From Actinomycetota bacterium (GTDB lineage Bacteria > Actinomycetota > Acidimicrobiia > Acidimicrobiales > JAMCPD01), in contig JAMCPD010000001.1 of NCBI GenBank assembly GCA_023379935.1, positions 1 to 64,000 of the forward strand: a stretch of 64,000 nucleotides of DNA. Reading direction: 5' to 3'. Below, one piece after another: positions 26,746 through 35,778 of this stretch; within the stretch, counting starts at the first letter, position 1; each line of letters starts with the position of its first letter. The notes under the pieces were generated by a model. The model made no database searches. It saw only the letters and a program-made list of their open reading frames with translations, and was not told where the DNA came from. Made by a program: the position numbers and the translations under genes.

Positions 26746-27819
26746 ATGTTGTCCAGCAAAAAAATTGTCAATCTTATTTTACTAATACTTACTGTAGTTA
26801 CAAGTATCGGGCTGGTGAGTTGTGACAGCGGGAACTCATCTGGGAATACCGCACATTCCACCAACCCAACCTTGTCTGTGGCCTCACCCACCACAAGGAA
26901 ACATTTTGCAGTACCGCCTCTAAAATCCACCGTATTGACTTGGTCGCTTCATGCTCCACTTAGTCGTGCTGTGGTCTTGCAAACCGGCCAGTTAAGCTCA
27001 CGGGGAGGACAGCTTACAATTTTTGGTGGATTAACTGCAAACGATACATCTGCCAACGGAATATATACGCTGAACACAACAGATGGATATCTTACCTACG
27101 TTGGATCTTTGATTGGTCCGCTTCATGATGCCGCCGGAGTAACACTTCAAGGAGAACAAATAATTTTTGGAGGCGGTACAAGCTCCAGTACTGCCGCTGT
27201 ACAAGCTGTAACAGTATCTAATAACGCGAGCACAACTAAGAGCAAGGTTATCGGTCAACTTCCACAACCACGTTCAGATTTAGGTGCAGCTGTTATTTCC
27301 AACACCGCATACATTATCGGCGGTTATAACGGAACTACAGCAGATGCAACCGTTCTTTCAACAACAAATGGAACTACATTTAAGAATTTTGCACCTCTGC
27401 AAGTACCTGTACGTTATGCGGCACTAGCAGCATTGAATCATAAGATATACGTTTTTGGTGGTCAAACAATGTCGGGTGATCCGGTTGGAGTAATACAAGA
27501 AATTAATCCCTCAAACGGTACGGTTACGATAGTGGGGCAACTTCCCAAGCCGGTCACTGGAGCATCCGCAGTTGTCCTCAACAAAGTCCTGTACATAGTG
27601 GGAGGAGAGGCAGCGGGCGCTGAGGCAACAGTTACGAACCCGCTGACTCCGGTTTCAACAATATTGGCATTCAATCCCGCCAGCAATACGGTCATTACGG
27701 CGGGAAATCTCCAAGTCCCAGTATCTCATGCCGGTGTTATTGCGTTTGCGGGCCATATCTGGGTTATTGGAGGTGAAAATTCCATTGGTCCGGTATCAAC
27801 AGTTCAGATGTTTAATTGA
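26746..27819 (+). CDS. Kelch-repeat lipoprotein
   Basis: A 357-residue exported lipoprotein. The signal peptide ends in a lipobox LVSC with acylated Cys26. A Ser/Thr/Asn-rich spacer of 40 residues follows, then a six-bladed kelch beta-propeller: blade cores with the GG motif include LTIFGG, IIFGGG, YIIGGY, YVFGGQ, YIVGGE and WVIGGE. Extracytoplasmic kelch propellers bind protein or sugar ligands; the ligand here is unknown. A one-codon-distant promoter could be TAGACT/TATAGC just upstream, but no clear Shine-Dalgarno is seen. It lies between an intact DUF2510 gene and a decayed DUF2510 tail. Confidence 0.85.
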   Translation: MLSSKKIVNLILLILTVVTSIGLVSCDSGNSSGNTAHSTNPTLSVASPTTRKHFAVPPLKSTVLTWSLHAPLSRAVVLQTGQLSSRGGQLTIFGGLTANDTSANGIYTLNTTDGYLTYVGSLIGPLHDAAGVTLQGEQIIFGGGTSSSTAAVQAVTVSNNASTTKSKVIGQLPQPRSDLGAAVISNTAYIIGGYNGTTADATVLSTTNGTTFKNFAPLQVPVRYAALAALNHKIYVFGGQTMSGDPVGVIQEINPSNGTVTIVGQLPKPVTGASAVVLNKVLYIVGGEAAGAEATVTNPLTPVSTILAFNPASNTVITAGNLQVPVSHAGVIAFAGHIWVIGGENSIGPVSTVQMFN

Positions 27820-27851
27820 ACCAACGGGAGCGCTCCCATTAACTCTAAAGA

Positions 27852-27950
27852 TGCGTAACCAGTCAACTCCGCACCATTCCACAACCGCCACGATTTCTCG
27901 TGATAGAGATCCGTCTCCCATCTTAGTGCGGAGGTGAATTAGGAATAGGT
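27852..27950 (-). pseudogene. Decayed copy of a DUF2510 C-terminus
   Basis: The 99 bases align by eye at roughly 75% identity with 25591-25690, the 3' end of the intact DUF2510 gene. The minus strand still reads YHEKSWRLWNGAELTGYAS, matching YHERSWRWWNGAQWTGYAP. Upstream of that the alignment needs gaps and stops appear, so it is a relic. It suggests a past tandem duplication. Confidence 0.7.
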
Positions 27951-28316
27951 TATATGATTTTTAACGGATATAATAGGAAACTGGTACCTAAAATCTATTG
28001 ACAGATCATATTTGAACGACATCCTCGTCGAAGTGGGTATGCAAGAAGCGGCCTGAGAAGATTTACCTCTAAGTTTGATGAGCGGATGGCCCAATTCTAA
28101 GCCGTTCAAAGTAAGTCAAAAATAGCCTGTTGTGACTCAAACAATTTTAAAAATTAAAGTAAGATTATCGAAACACAACATTTCGGTACACCTCTTCAAC
28201 AGCAACACAACCGTTTAGATTTATATTGTTGATTGGCATGGGTGATAAAAACTTCAAACCATAATGTTGATATGGTTCATCCAATAATCGTCGTAGCCAC
28301 CATCTCAAAATGAAGA
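27951..28316. other. Gap between relic and R-M operon end
   Basis: About 365 AT-rich bases. I see no gene, tRNA or clear terminator. It may hold the rest of the decayed DUF2510 copy. Confidence 0.35.
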
Positions 28317-28598
28317 CTATAGGTTCTTCTCAGTCTCTCTATCAGATGGGCGAATTGGCTTCTGCCCCCTCTTCGCCATTGTTTTTATTATTCCGAAGAG
28401 ATTCGACTCTCCAGTAGGTGGGCGAATTGGCTTCTGCCCCTTCTCTATATAACTGATCAAGTCGTAATCAACATTAAATGGTGGAGGCTCAGGTCGATTA
28501 AAGCTATCACCCGAAGTTGGTGCCTCACTCTTCGGTGGCATTGCCTCAGCAGAGACATTCGGTTGATTTATCGATTCGGATTCAGTCATATCTTTCAT
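28317..28598 (-). CDS. Small protein with a GQKPIRP repeat
   Basis: A 93-residue, Pro-rich, probably unstructured protein that I do not recognise. It contains EKGQKPIRPPTGES and KRGQKPIRPSDRET, encoded by a 22-bp exact DNA repeat. The gene follows the membrane protein gene by 16 bases and has its own GGAG site and an upstream TATAAT. It is the last gene of the type III R-M operon, so a role with that system is possible. Confidence 0.55.
   Translation of the reverse strand: MKDMTESESINQPNVSAEAMPPKSEAPTSGDSFNRPEPPPFNVDYDLISYIEKGQKPIRPPTGESNLFGIIKTMAKRGQKPIRPSDRETEKNL
28348..28440 (-). repeat. 22-bp direct repeat inside small ORF
   Basis: The same 22 bases, running from TGGGCGAATTGG to TGCCCC, occur at 28348-28369 and 28419-28440. 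They encode the two GQKPIRP motifs. Exact DNA identity suggests recent duplication. Confidence 0.8.
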
Positions 28599-28614
28599 TT
28601 TCTCCTACTCATAA

Positions 28615-29082
28615 TTATACACTAGATATTGCGATTAGAGCAATCGCTACCGCTAGAGAAGCTAGAGCAAATTTGATCAACCAGCCCTTTTTGACAACCA
28701 ACCAAGAAATTTCATTGACTCTCGATACCATAGAGTCCAATAAAATGAGTTGAGTCTCTTCTGCTGGCGACATCAAGTATTTGTTACGTAAGTTTCTGGC
28801 TTGCAATACAGGCCATTTGCGAGGGAGAAAAGTGAGCATCGCCAAGATGCCCGCAAGTACATCTATGATGAGACCGATTTTAATAGCAAGTCCGTAATGT
28901 ACTGTCAGTTGACCATGTGAAACAGCGAGCCCAGCCACGACACCGGCAAAACCGAGAATAACACCGGCTTTTGTATCCAGAGATTCTACGTGATTCGTTA
29001 GTCCTTCCAACTCTTTGTCTACCGCATTGAAAACGATCTCCAAGGATGGCGGTGTCACTGGATTTGTTGATGTTGTATTCAT
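28615..29082 (-). CDS. Small membrane protein coupled to type III restriction gene
   Basis: A 155-residue protein with three predicted membrane segments (about 40-56, 65-87, 134-154). The N-terminal part ELEGLTNHVESLDTKAGVILGFAGVVAGL and the C-terminal NEISWLVVKKGWLIKFALASL recall the layout of defence-associated membrane effectors such as Pycsar TM or SLATT domains. This is pattern resemblance only. The ATG overlaps the res stop by 4 bp (ATGA), so its synthesis is tied to the restriction subunit. A membrane effector that acts when restriction fails is one idea. A simple anchoring or immunity role is also possible. Confidence 0.7.
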   Translation of the reverse strand: MNTTSTNPVTPPSLEIVFNAVDKELEGLTNHVESLDTKAGVILGFAGVVAGLAVSHGQLTVHYGLAIKIGLIIDVLAGILAMLTFLPRKWPVLQARNLRNKYLMSPAEETQLILLDSMVSRVNEISWLVVKKGWLIKFALASLAVAIALIAISSV

Positions 29083-31583
29083 ATCGTTTCGATCAAAGTG
29101 TTGAGCTGATTACACCAATCTAATTCGTCTACCATTGTGAATATAAACTTACTGCCGTTCATACCTAGACTAAGTTCATCCCAGTCTTTTTCAACCGCCC
29201 GGGCACTGCAGAAATTTAGCAACTCACGCTTATACTCTGTGTCAGGATTACCGGAAAGGTGTTCACCTTTGGTTTCAAGCACATAGACTTTGTTGTAAGT
29301 GTCATTTTCAGTCTTGTTCGCTGCAATAAAGTCAGGATAAATACGATTAGGTTTCCACCCTTGAATTCGATATCCAGATTGAGATATATTGCGGTACCAC
29401 CAGAGAAGTTTTTCTTGCTTATCTAAATAAAGAGCAACTTCTTCTTCAAGCCCGTTGACATCTTCTTTTGGTACACAGTCAAAAAGACTCATTTGCAACT
29501 GCTCACCATCAGTATGTGTGAGTTTTTGATTGCTTCGAACCTTTACTGTCGTTGGCAATAGACAGTTTACATTCCCTTTTAGCAAGTAAAATTTCATAGT
29601 ACCGGATGTAAGCATCTGTCTAAATATGTCCTGGCATATTTTTTCACGTTGTTGATCAAGCCTTTTGCGTAACTCCTCCATGACAAAAACTAGGTTAGAT
29701 GATATTATTGTTTCTTCAAAGCGATCTAAAAGTACCTGTATCGCCTTCTCAGCGACACTGTAAGATATCCAAGGATTGGGGATAACATCAAGTAATTGTC
29801 TGGCGATATATTCAATATTAAGTTGTGAATAATATTCATGGAAAGACCTATCGGCGGTTTCTAATGCATTACCACGATAGCCGATGCTGACAATTTCATC
29901 AGTGCTAGTTTTGTGACCCAGACTTACTTCACCTAGTTTAGAAAGATCAATCAGAGACCAATCAACTCTGGCTAATATGTCGGATTGATAACTGACTTCG
30001 CGCCAAACACCCTTGTCGTTAATTGCAAATACAGGCAGATAAATTTTACCCTCAAATTTCTTGAATTGGCTACGATAGCGAATAGTCCTCTCACGCTCAT
30101 AACCTGGATTTTCTTCCTCATCGACTGCAATGCGTCCTGCAATATCTCCCAGCCCTTCAGATTCTAAGTTCTGTTTTATGCCACTGACTAATTTACCGGT
30201 GTCGTGTTGGAAAGAATATACATAGCATTCATCAAGCATTTTATTTCCGGTTTTTCTCGCATAGGGTTGACGAAGGATTCGACCAATTAATTGCGTCATT
30301 GCTACCTCAGACTGTGATTTTGCCAGAACACATAAGACGTAGGCAAAGGGACAGTCCCATCCTTCTTGTAGTGCTTTCTTGGTAATTATGAATCGAACGG
30401 GACAGCCTCTTGATAATAAGTCCATTCCTTCAATGTCGTTTGTATCACTGGATTTAATTGCAATGTGATCTTGCGGCATAGAAAGCTGCTTTAGTAGATA
30501 TTCCTTGGCATCTTCGGCATGAATAAAGCCTGCTTGGCGTTGATCTTTGCCTGTACGTTCCACCTGGATCAACAAAATGGGACGTATATATACACCTGTA
30601 TTTTGTTCGTGCTTTTTTGCAAGTCTTTCCAATTTATCCCGCATTGCAACAGATTCGCTTAAGGTTTCCTTCCAACCAACAGAGCTCTTATTTGTCACAT
30701 GCAGGTCAAGCTTTATCATTTGCTCATCATTGAGTTCCCTTCCGGTAATTTGAATAAGCTTGTTGACATTTTTGGGAGGCGTTGCAGATAGTTCTAAAAC
30801 AAAGGACGGGTTGAAACCGTAGATTGTCTCTCTGGCGGTTTGACTGTATGCTTTATGACCCTCATCAATAATGATTATTGGTTTTAGAATGCGAAGGACA
30901 TTGCCAAGCGAAGTTAGCGGTAACTTACCATATATGGTGCCAGCTTCGCCATAAGTGTCAAGATTTGGAACAGCTTCAACAAGCTCTTCATACAGCTTAT
31001 ACGCATCTTCAGGTGGGAAAAAGCTTGTGTAACCACTGTTATCCTGGAATATCTTAAGCGTTTCTCGGCTCTGTCTTGATGCTGATGGGAGCATTAAAAG
31101 TAAAATGCATAGATTGTTCTCAACGTCATTGGTGTTGAAGTTGTCTAATTTTTCTAAAATCAGGGTTCGCCCCCCACTGGATATGTCTAAGAGTTGGCGG
31201 TAGGGATGTTCTCTGTCTTTTAGGTATTTAAGCGTCTGCTCGTAGATTTGAGAAGTCGGGACTATCCAAAGTACAAGCCCGTGTTGTTGTCTAATATAGA
31301 GCCTGTTGATGAGGTCAATACCATGGCAAGCTAATAAAGTTTTACCACCACCAGTTGGGACTTTTATGTAAATATCTGCTACCGGCTCACCAAGACCGTT
31401 AGATGCTTCATGATAAAAGTTCCGTCCTATTTTCTCCCACGCCTTCTTGGGAAAATGAATGTCTGATTTCAATTCGGGATGTTCTTCAACCAGCTGGTCA
31501 TAAATATCTTTTTGTTCATTGAGAGCCAGCAGGTATTCGCTCAGCTTGTCCAGGACCTTCTTTTGATACTCTCTTAGCTCCAT
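29079..31583 (-). CDS. res: Type III restriction-modification system, restriction (Res) subunit
   Basis: An 834-residue superfamily 2 helicase-nuclease. Walker A PTGGGKT is at 76-82, DEGH at 240-243 and LSATP motif III at about 265-269. A later motif with IGRILRQPYARKTG is motif VI-like. The C-terminal nuclease has the PD-(D/E)xK pattern YPDF...LETKGEHL (Asp about 751, Glu770, Lys772). Type III Res works with Mod to cut DNA after ATP-driven sliding between two unmethylated sites. It overlaps mod by one base (TAATG) and the membrane protein gene by four. The length is slightly shorter than the 900-1000 residues common for EcoP-type subunits. Confidence 0.92.
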   Translation of the reverse strand: MELREYQKKVLDKLSEYLLALNEQKDIYDQLVEEHPELKSDIHFPKKAWEKIGRNFYHEASNGLGEPVADIYIKVPTGGGKTLLACHGIDLINRLYIRQQHGLVLWIVPTSQIYEQTLKYLKDREHPYRQLLDISSGGRTLILEKLDNFNTNDVENNLCILLLMLPSASRQSRETLKIFQDNSGYTSFFPPEDAYKLYEELVEAVPNLDTYGEAGTIYGKLPLTSLGNVLRILKPIIIIDEGHKAYSQTARETIYGFNPSFVLELSATPPKNVNKLIQITGRELNDEQMIKLDLHVTNKSSVGWKETLSESVAMRDKLERLAKKHEQNTGVYIRPILLIQVERTGKDQRQAGFIHAEDAKEYLLKQLSMPQDHIAIKSSDTNDIEGMDLLSRGCPVRFIITKKALQEGWDCPFAYVLCVLAKSQSEVAMTQLIGRILRQPYARKTGNKMLDECYVYSFQHDTGKLVSGIKQNLESEGLGDIAGRIAVDEEENPGYERERTIRYRSQFKKFEGKIYLPVFAINDKGVWREVSYQSDILARVDWSLIDLSKLGEVSLGHKTSTDEIVSIGYRGNALETADRSFHEYYSQLNIEYIARQLLDVIPNPWISYSVAEKAIQVLLDRFEETIISSNLVFVMEELRKRLDQQREKICQDIFRQMLTSGTMKFYLLKGNVNCLLPTTVKVRSNQKLTHTDGEQLQMSLFDCVPKEDVNGLEEEVALYLDKQEKLLWWYRNISQSGYRIQGWKPNRIYPDFIAANKTENDTYNKVYVLETKGEHLSGNPDTEYKRELLNFCSARAVEKDWDELSLGMNGSKFIFTMVDELDWCNQLNTLIETI

Positions 31584-33220
31584 TATCCTTTTACCTTGTA
31601 AATCTCAAAGGGCAGTTGACAAAATGTAATTTGCAAATTATCAAGTTCGGTTTGCTCGACATATTTAGTCGGAGCAAATACCAACAAAGGTTGTTTACCG
31701 GCTTTTTTGCGCAGGTTTCGTGCTTCATCAAGAGTTAGCGCAGTTGTTTTAAGGTAATCAATATCGGGCTTATAGAACATATAGATGTCGTAACTCTTCG
31801 AACGTCCAATAAAGTTCTTCACCTCATTTAACTTAGAATCATCGAACTCCTCACCGGTTGCAGTGTAATAGACATATCTAGCAAGTTCTAAATATGTCGG
31901 AAGCGATTTTCCGCTTAAAATGCTGGAGATTTCAATGGGATCGCCTAATTTAAAGTAACTGAACGTACCACCTAAGCCTACTTTTAACAGATCGTTGCTT
32001 GAATTTGGGACACCTTTTATAGCACGTCGTACACGTTCGGCGGTAATTTTATCTGCATAGTCTTCCATTTCAACGAGGATGAACTTACGGTTACCGCCAT
32101 CTTCTTTGTTGAGTTCAAGTACTGCCTGAGCCGTTGTTCCTGAGCCTGCGAAGGAATCTAGGATAATTGAGTCACAAACTGTAACATAATCAAGGAAATA
32201 CTTAACTAAGTCCACTGGTTTAGAATTATCGAATTTATCCTTTTCACGAAAAATTTCGGTTAACTGCTTACTAGCATCGGCGGTGTTGGTTAAATTATAG
32301 ATTATTGAACGTTCCTTAATTGTCTTTACGTCATCATCGCTAAAATAGACCTTTTCGTAGGCAACTAATTGACCATCTCTTGCAGTTTTATATTCAATCA
32401 AGTCTTCTTCAATAAGATAATTCATTCTTTCTTTTCCTACTCTCCATCGCCCCGGAGTTCCATCTGGAGCGATAGGCAAAAGTTTGATACCAGAAGGAGA
32501 GATTATTGGAAAATGCATTTTAGGACGATCTTGTTTTCGAGCAGTATTGCCCCACTTTGCTAATTTTACTAACTTATACTTACCTCTATCGTCACTTAAG
32601 ATGAAATTCGAATCATCTTCTTGAATAACCTCATCTATCCAATGGAAAGCCTTACTTTTTTGGTAAATTAAAACATATTCATGTTCTATAACGAATGCAG
32701 TTTTAGTCTGACCACCCCCCTCTTTCTTTCTCCAGATGAAAGTGCCTACGCAATTTTCCTCCCCGAAAATTTCATTTAATAATAGTTGTAAATTAGCATA
32801 CTCATTAGTTTCAATATTTATTATGATTACACCATCATCAGTTAACAACTCTCTCAGAAGCTTTAACCTCGGCATCATCATACAAAGCCACTTGTCATGT
32901 CTAGTTAAGTCTTCACCTTCTTTGCCCACGACTTTACCTATCCATTCATTGATGATTGGGCTATTGACTTTGTCGTTGTAAACCCAGTTTTCGTTGCCAG
33001 TATTGTATGGAGGGTCAATATAAATGCACTTGATTTTGCCTGCGTATGTGGGCAAGAGTGCTTTCAATGCTAATAGATTATCGCCATGGATAATTAAATT
33101 ATCGTGAAGGCTTACTTTATCTGTAAGACTTTTCTTCTTGTCTGGGACGAGTTGATGATATGGAACCGCCAAGTGATGGTTCTGGACAAACGTCTTGCCT
33201 TTGAATTGAATAGTTGGCAT
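31583..33220 (-). CDS. mod: Type III restriction-modification system, methyltransferase (Mod) subunit
   Basis: A 545-residue N6-adenine or N4-cytosine DNA methyltransferase of the beta class: motif IV DPPYNTG (69-75) precedes motif I DSFAGSGTTAQAV (about residue 350). The intervening and C-terminal regions would specify the target. Mod alone protects host DNA and directs Res to its site. The site cannot be told from sequence. It is first in a mod-res-membrane protein-small protein operon, just downstream of rplS. TAGAAT lies 6 nt before the ATG, with no Shine-Dalgarno, which suggests a leaderless message. Confidence 0.94.
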   Translation of the reverse strand: MPTIQFKGKTFVQNHHLAVPYHQLVPDKKKSLTDKVSLHDNLIIHGDNLLALKALLPTYAGKIKCIYIDPPYNTGNENWVYNDKVNSPIINEWIGKVVGKEGEDLTRHDKWLCMMMPRLKLLRELLTDDGVIIINIETNEYANLQLLLNEIFGEENCVGTFIWRKKEGGGQTKTAFVIEHEYVLIYQKSKAFHWIDEVIQEDDSNFILSDDRGKYKLVKLAKWGNTARKQDRPKMHFPIISPSGIKLLPIAPDGTPGRWRVGKERMNYLIEEDLIEYKTARDGQLVAYEKVYFSDDDVKTIKERSIIYNLTNTADASKQLTEIFREKDKFDNSKPVDLVKYFLDYVTVCDSIILDSFAGSGTTAQAVLELNKEDGGNRKFILVEMEDYADKITAERVRRAIKGVPNSSNDLLKVGLGGTFSYFKLGDPIEISSILSGKSLPTYLELARYVYYTATGEEFDDSKLNEVKNFIGRSKSYDIYMFYKPDIDYLKTTALTLDEARNLRKKAGKQPLLVFAPTKYVEQTELDNLQITFCQLPFEIYKVKG

Positions 33221-33226
33221 GTATCC

Positions 33227-33232
33227 ATTCTA
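33227..33232 (-). promoter_or_regulatory. -10 element of the mod operon
   Basis: TAGAAT on the minus strand, 6 nt before the mod ATG at 33220. A good -35 is not visible. Another hairpin GGTGGA/TCCACC (33260-33277) lies between this and rplS and could end or attenuate the rplS transcript, though no T-run follows. Confidence 0.4.
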
Positions 33233-33288
33233 CGGTAGGGGTGTGACACTCACATAGATGGTGGAAAAATATCCACCTTGACACATGT

Positions 33289-33639
33289 TTAGCGTACAGA
33301 TCGCTTTTCTTTGATCTTTGCTGCTTTCCCTTTGAGATTACGCAGGTAATACAGTTTGGCTCTTCGTGCATCACCTTGGAAAACAACCTCTATCTTGGCT
33401 ACCATAGGTGAATTGAGAGGAAATGTTCTTTCAACACCCACACCGAAGCTCATTTTTCTAACTGTAAATGTCTCACCGAGTCCTGACCCCCGACGCTTTA
33501 TAACAACACCTTCAAAGACCTGTATTCGTTCACGGTTACCCTCAACCACTCTAACATGTACTTTTACCGTATCCCCAGATCTAAACTGTGGAATGTCATC
33601 CCGTAATCTTGCTTTTTCTACTATATCAGTTGGCTTCAC
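33289..33639 (-). CDS. rplS: Ribosomal protein L19
   Basis: A 116-residue L19 of the large ribosomal subunit at the 30S-50S interface. Family segments: [29 protein letters not shown] and [13 protein letters not shown]. The GTG start is preceded by AAGGAGG with 10-nt spacing. It normally follows trmD, but here an opposite-strand pair separates them. It has its own good promoter at 33695-33723. Confidence 0.97.
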   Translation of the reverse strand: MKPTDIVEKARLRDDIPQFRSGDTVKVHVRVVEGNRERIQVFEGVVIKRRGSGLGETFTVRKMSFGVGVERTFPLNSPMVAKIEVVFQGDARRAKLYYLRNLKGKAAKIKEKRSVR

Positions 33640-33694
33640 AGCCGGAAATCCTCCTTGTATCCAGAAGTTCTATACATAAATATACAGCTCCACT

Positions 33695-33723
33695 ATTATA
33701 AGGTATGATAGTGATCCTGTCAT
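33695..33723 (-). promoter_or_regulatory. Promoter of rplS
   Basis: On the minus strand ATGACA (33718-33723), a 17-bp spacer and TATAAT (33695-33700). The start point would be near 33688, giving a leader of about 50 nt with a strong Shine-Dalgarno. Confidence 0.65.
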
Positions 33724-33882
33724 GTTGAAGTCTGATATTTATTATTCCTGTTTCCGGAGAAATCTCATCTGTTCAGGCAACAATCTAAAACTGCCTCAGC
33801 TTCCAAAAGATTCTCCTTATGATATAGTATCATCAATGAGTATGAATTCGGGTCAAGACCAATTATAACATCAATATCTGTC

Positions 33883-34122
33883 ATGCTATACGACGATAAG
33901 TTGTTGGCATGTTTATCTCAGGCCTTGCGAAATGTAACCCCGGTTTATATTCCGGGATCACTTCTTCATACAGATGAATCCACACCAACCAGCCATTGTA
34001 CATACGCTCGGGTTGTCGCAAAACAGGTCGGCAGCAGAACAATTACCGGGATACTTGGCTTGTTTGATGTAATGTGGGCTCCTCCCCCCTGCGTTGGAAC
34101 GGATAACGAGTACCATGCCTAA
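33883..34122 (+). CDS. Small protein of unknown function upstream of a methyltransferase gene
   Basis: A 79-residue product without recognised domains (MLYDDKLLACLSQALRNVTPVYIP at the start, GILGLFDVMWAPPP near the end). Its stop overlaps the methyltransferase ATG by 8 bp (ATGCCTAA), which supports it as a real, coupled gene. It occupies the trmD-rplS gap on the opposite strand. Confidence 0.5.
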   Translation: MLYDDKLLACLSQALRNVTPVYIPGSLLHTDESTPTSHCTYARVVAKQVGSRTITGILGLFDVMWAPPPCVGTDNEYHA

Positions 34123-34990
34123 TCAGAACTCTGCAGCCGAGCGCTGGATGAATGATCTTGCTTTATGGGCTATCCCTCAAGAAATACTGGCTAACGCACC
34201 TGAGCCACCTTGGACAATGCCCACTGAACTGTTTGCCAGATTTGCGGATAAAGCACTGGAAAACAAAAGGTCCAACAAACATACATTTTCAGCCTTTGTC
34301 GCAGCCGATGCACTGGAGAACCATGGTTCGGTATTGGATGTAGGAGCAGGTGCCGGGGCAGCCAGTTTGGTCTTGGTACCGCCTGCTACTTTTGTTACCG
34401 CTGTAGATGAAAATGCTGAAATGCTTGAACAGCTGGCTTTAAGAGCAACAGCAAATGGGATTGAACATCGTCTGGTACAAGGCACTTGGCCGCAAGTGGC
34501 AAGTGCCGTTGATAAGGCAGACGTAGTTGTATGCCACAACGTACTTTACAATGTGGCTGACTTAACTCCCTTTGTAAGAGCATTATCAGAACACGCAACA
34601 TCGCGGGTGGTTATTGAACTGAGTGCCGAACATCCAATGGCCTGGTTAAATCCGCTGTGGCAAAAGTTTCACGGCATCAAGCGTCCTACAACTCCGACTG
34701 TCCACGATGCTATTGCGGTAATAAAGGAGAGCATCACAGGCGAAACGGAAACATTGAAAGAGTTGAATGGATCCGCTGCAGCGGATGTACACTTCCAAAG
34801 TTACGTGAATCCTTATGTAATTGCCCCTTGGGAACCCGATCCAACCTCAAGCAATAATAGGAACTTTATCGAATTTATCCGCAAAAGACTTTGCCTTACA
34901 AAGTCATACGATAAAGAAATTGCTAATTATATAAAGCACCAACCATTAAACCCAAGACGAGAAGTGTTTGCTATCTGGTGGAATAAATAA
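34115..34990 (+). CDS. Class I SAM-dependent methyltransferase
   Basis: A 291-residue Rossmann-fold methyltransferase: motif I VLDVGAGAGAASLVLVP, motif II acidic residue in FVTAVDEN, and VVVCHNVLYNV as a motif IV-like strand. No substrate-specific domain is recognised. ATG 34115 (MPNQNSAAERW) was chosen because it overlaps the stop of the upstream small gene. It lies between trmD and rplS but on the opposite strand, so it was probably inserted there after the ribosomal cluster formed. Confidence 0.82.
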   Translation: MPNQNSAAERWMNDLALWAIPQEILANAPEPPWTMPTELFARFADKALENKRSNKHTFSAFVAADALENHGSVLDVGAGAGAASLVLVPPATFVTAVDENAEMLEQLALRATANGIEHRLVQGTWPQVASAVDKADVVVCHNVLYNVADLTPFVRALSEHATSRVVIELSAEHPMAWLNPLWQKFHGIKRPTTPTVHDAIAVIKESITGETETLKELNGSAAADVHFQSYVNPYVIAPWEPDPTSSNNRNFIEFIRKRLCLTKSYDKEIANYIKHQPLNPRREVFAIWWNK

Positions 34991-34994
34991 AACT

Positions 34995-35031
34995 ACTGCC
35001 AATGAGCGCTACCATACAGTTCATCGGCAGT
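34995..35031. terminator. Probable bidirectional terminator between methyltransferase and trmD
   Basis: ACTGCCAATGA (34995-35005) pairs with TCATCGGCAGT (35021-35031) with one mismatch. On the minus strand the stem is followed by TTTTATTTATT, so it fits as terminator for trmD. It overlaps the trmD stop. Confidence 0.5.
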
Positions 35032-35746
35032 AACCATATTCAGCTAACAGCTTTGTCTCTTCTTCATTAAGCCCGCCTCTTGCTTCCAATAAATCGGGGC
35101 GACAGAAAATAGTACGCCATAGAGCCTGCGCTTTTCGCCATTTTGATATTTCTTTGTGATTCCCGTTCAGCAAAATATCAGGAACTCGCCAACCTCGAAA
35201 ATCAGCAGGACGAGTATACTGGGGATACTCCAGTAATCCATCGGAAAAGCTCTCATCATCAGTTGAAACAACATTACCTAAAACCCCCGGTATCAAACGC
35301 ACAACAGCCTCTATCGTCACCAAAGCACCAACCTCGCCACCAAATAAAACGTAGTCACCTACTGATAGCTCACCATCAATCAGATGGTCAACTACTCTTT
35401 GATCAACTCCTTCATAGCGACCGCAAAGGAGTGAAAAACCATCCTTTTGGCTTAACTCTCCGGCAAATCCCTGATCCAGCTTACGCCCACCCGGGCTCAA
35501 CAGCAAAAGGGGCCGAGGCGGTTTAACTGATTCTACACAATCGAAAATAGGGCTTGGTGAAAGAACCATCCCAGCTCCGCCACCAAAGGGACTATCATCC
35601 ACAGCGCGCCTTGGATCGTCTGCAAAAGAGCGCAGATCATGTACCCGAAGCTCAAATAAGTCATTCTCCCTTGCTTTGGCTATTAATCCAACTTCACAAA
35701 ATCCCTCTACCGCTTGGGGGAAAATACTAAATACGTCAATACGCAT
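35021..35746 (-). CDS. trmD: tRNA (guanine-37-N1)-methyltransferase
   Basis: A 241-residue SPOUT (knotted) methyltransferase that methylates G37 of tRNAs to prevent frameshifting. Segments FGGGAGMVLSP, LLSPGGRKLDQGFAGEL and LLCGRYEGVDQRVVD form the SAM knot; IGDYVL-like LSVGDYVLFGGEVGALV follows. The ATG at 35746 has GGAGG seven bases upstream; a start seven codons earlier is less likely. It follows rimM by 32 bases. Confidence 0.97.
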   Translation of the reverse strand: MRIDVFSIFPQAVEGFCEVGLIAKARENDLFELRVHDLRSFADDPRRAVDDSPFGGGAGMVLSPSPIFDCVESVKPPRPLLLLSPGGRKLDQGFAGELSQKDGFSLLCGRYEGVDQRVVDHLIDGELSVGDYVLFGGEVGALVTIEAVVRLIPGVLGNVVSTDDESFSDGLLEYPQYTRPADFRGWRVPDILLNGNHKEISKWRKAQALWRTIFCRPDLLEARGGLNEEETKLLAEYGYCR

Positions 35747-35778
35747 CAAAAAACCTCCATCGAACAAAATGGGGATTT

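Noticed and set aside
33260-33277. Terminator hairpin GGTGGA/TCCACC after rplS
   Set aside because: The stem has 6 pairs and no T-run follows on the minus strand; it may matter but was not called as a terminator.
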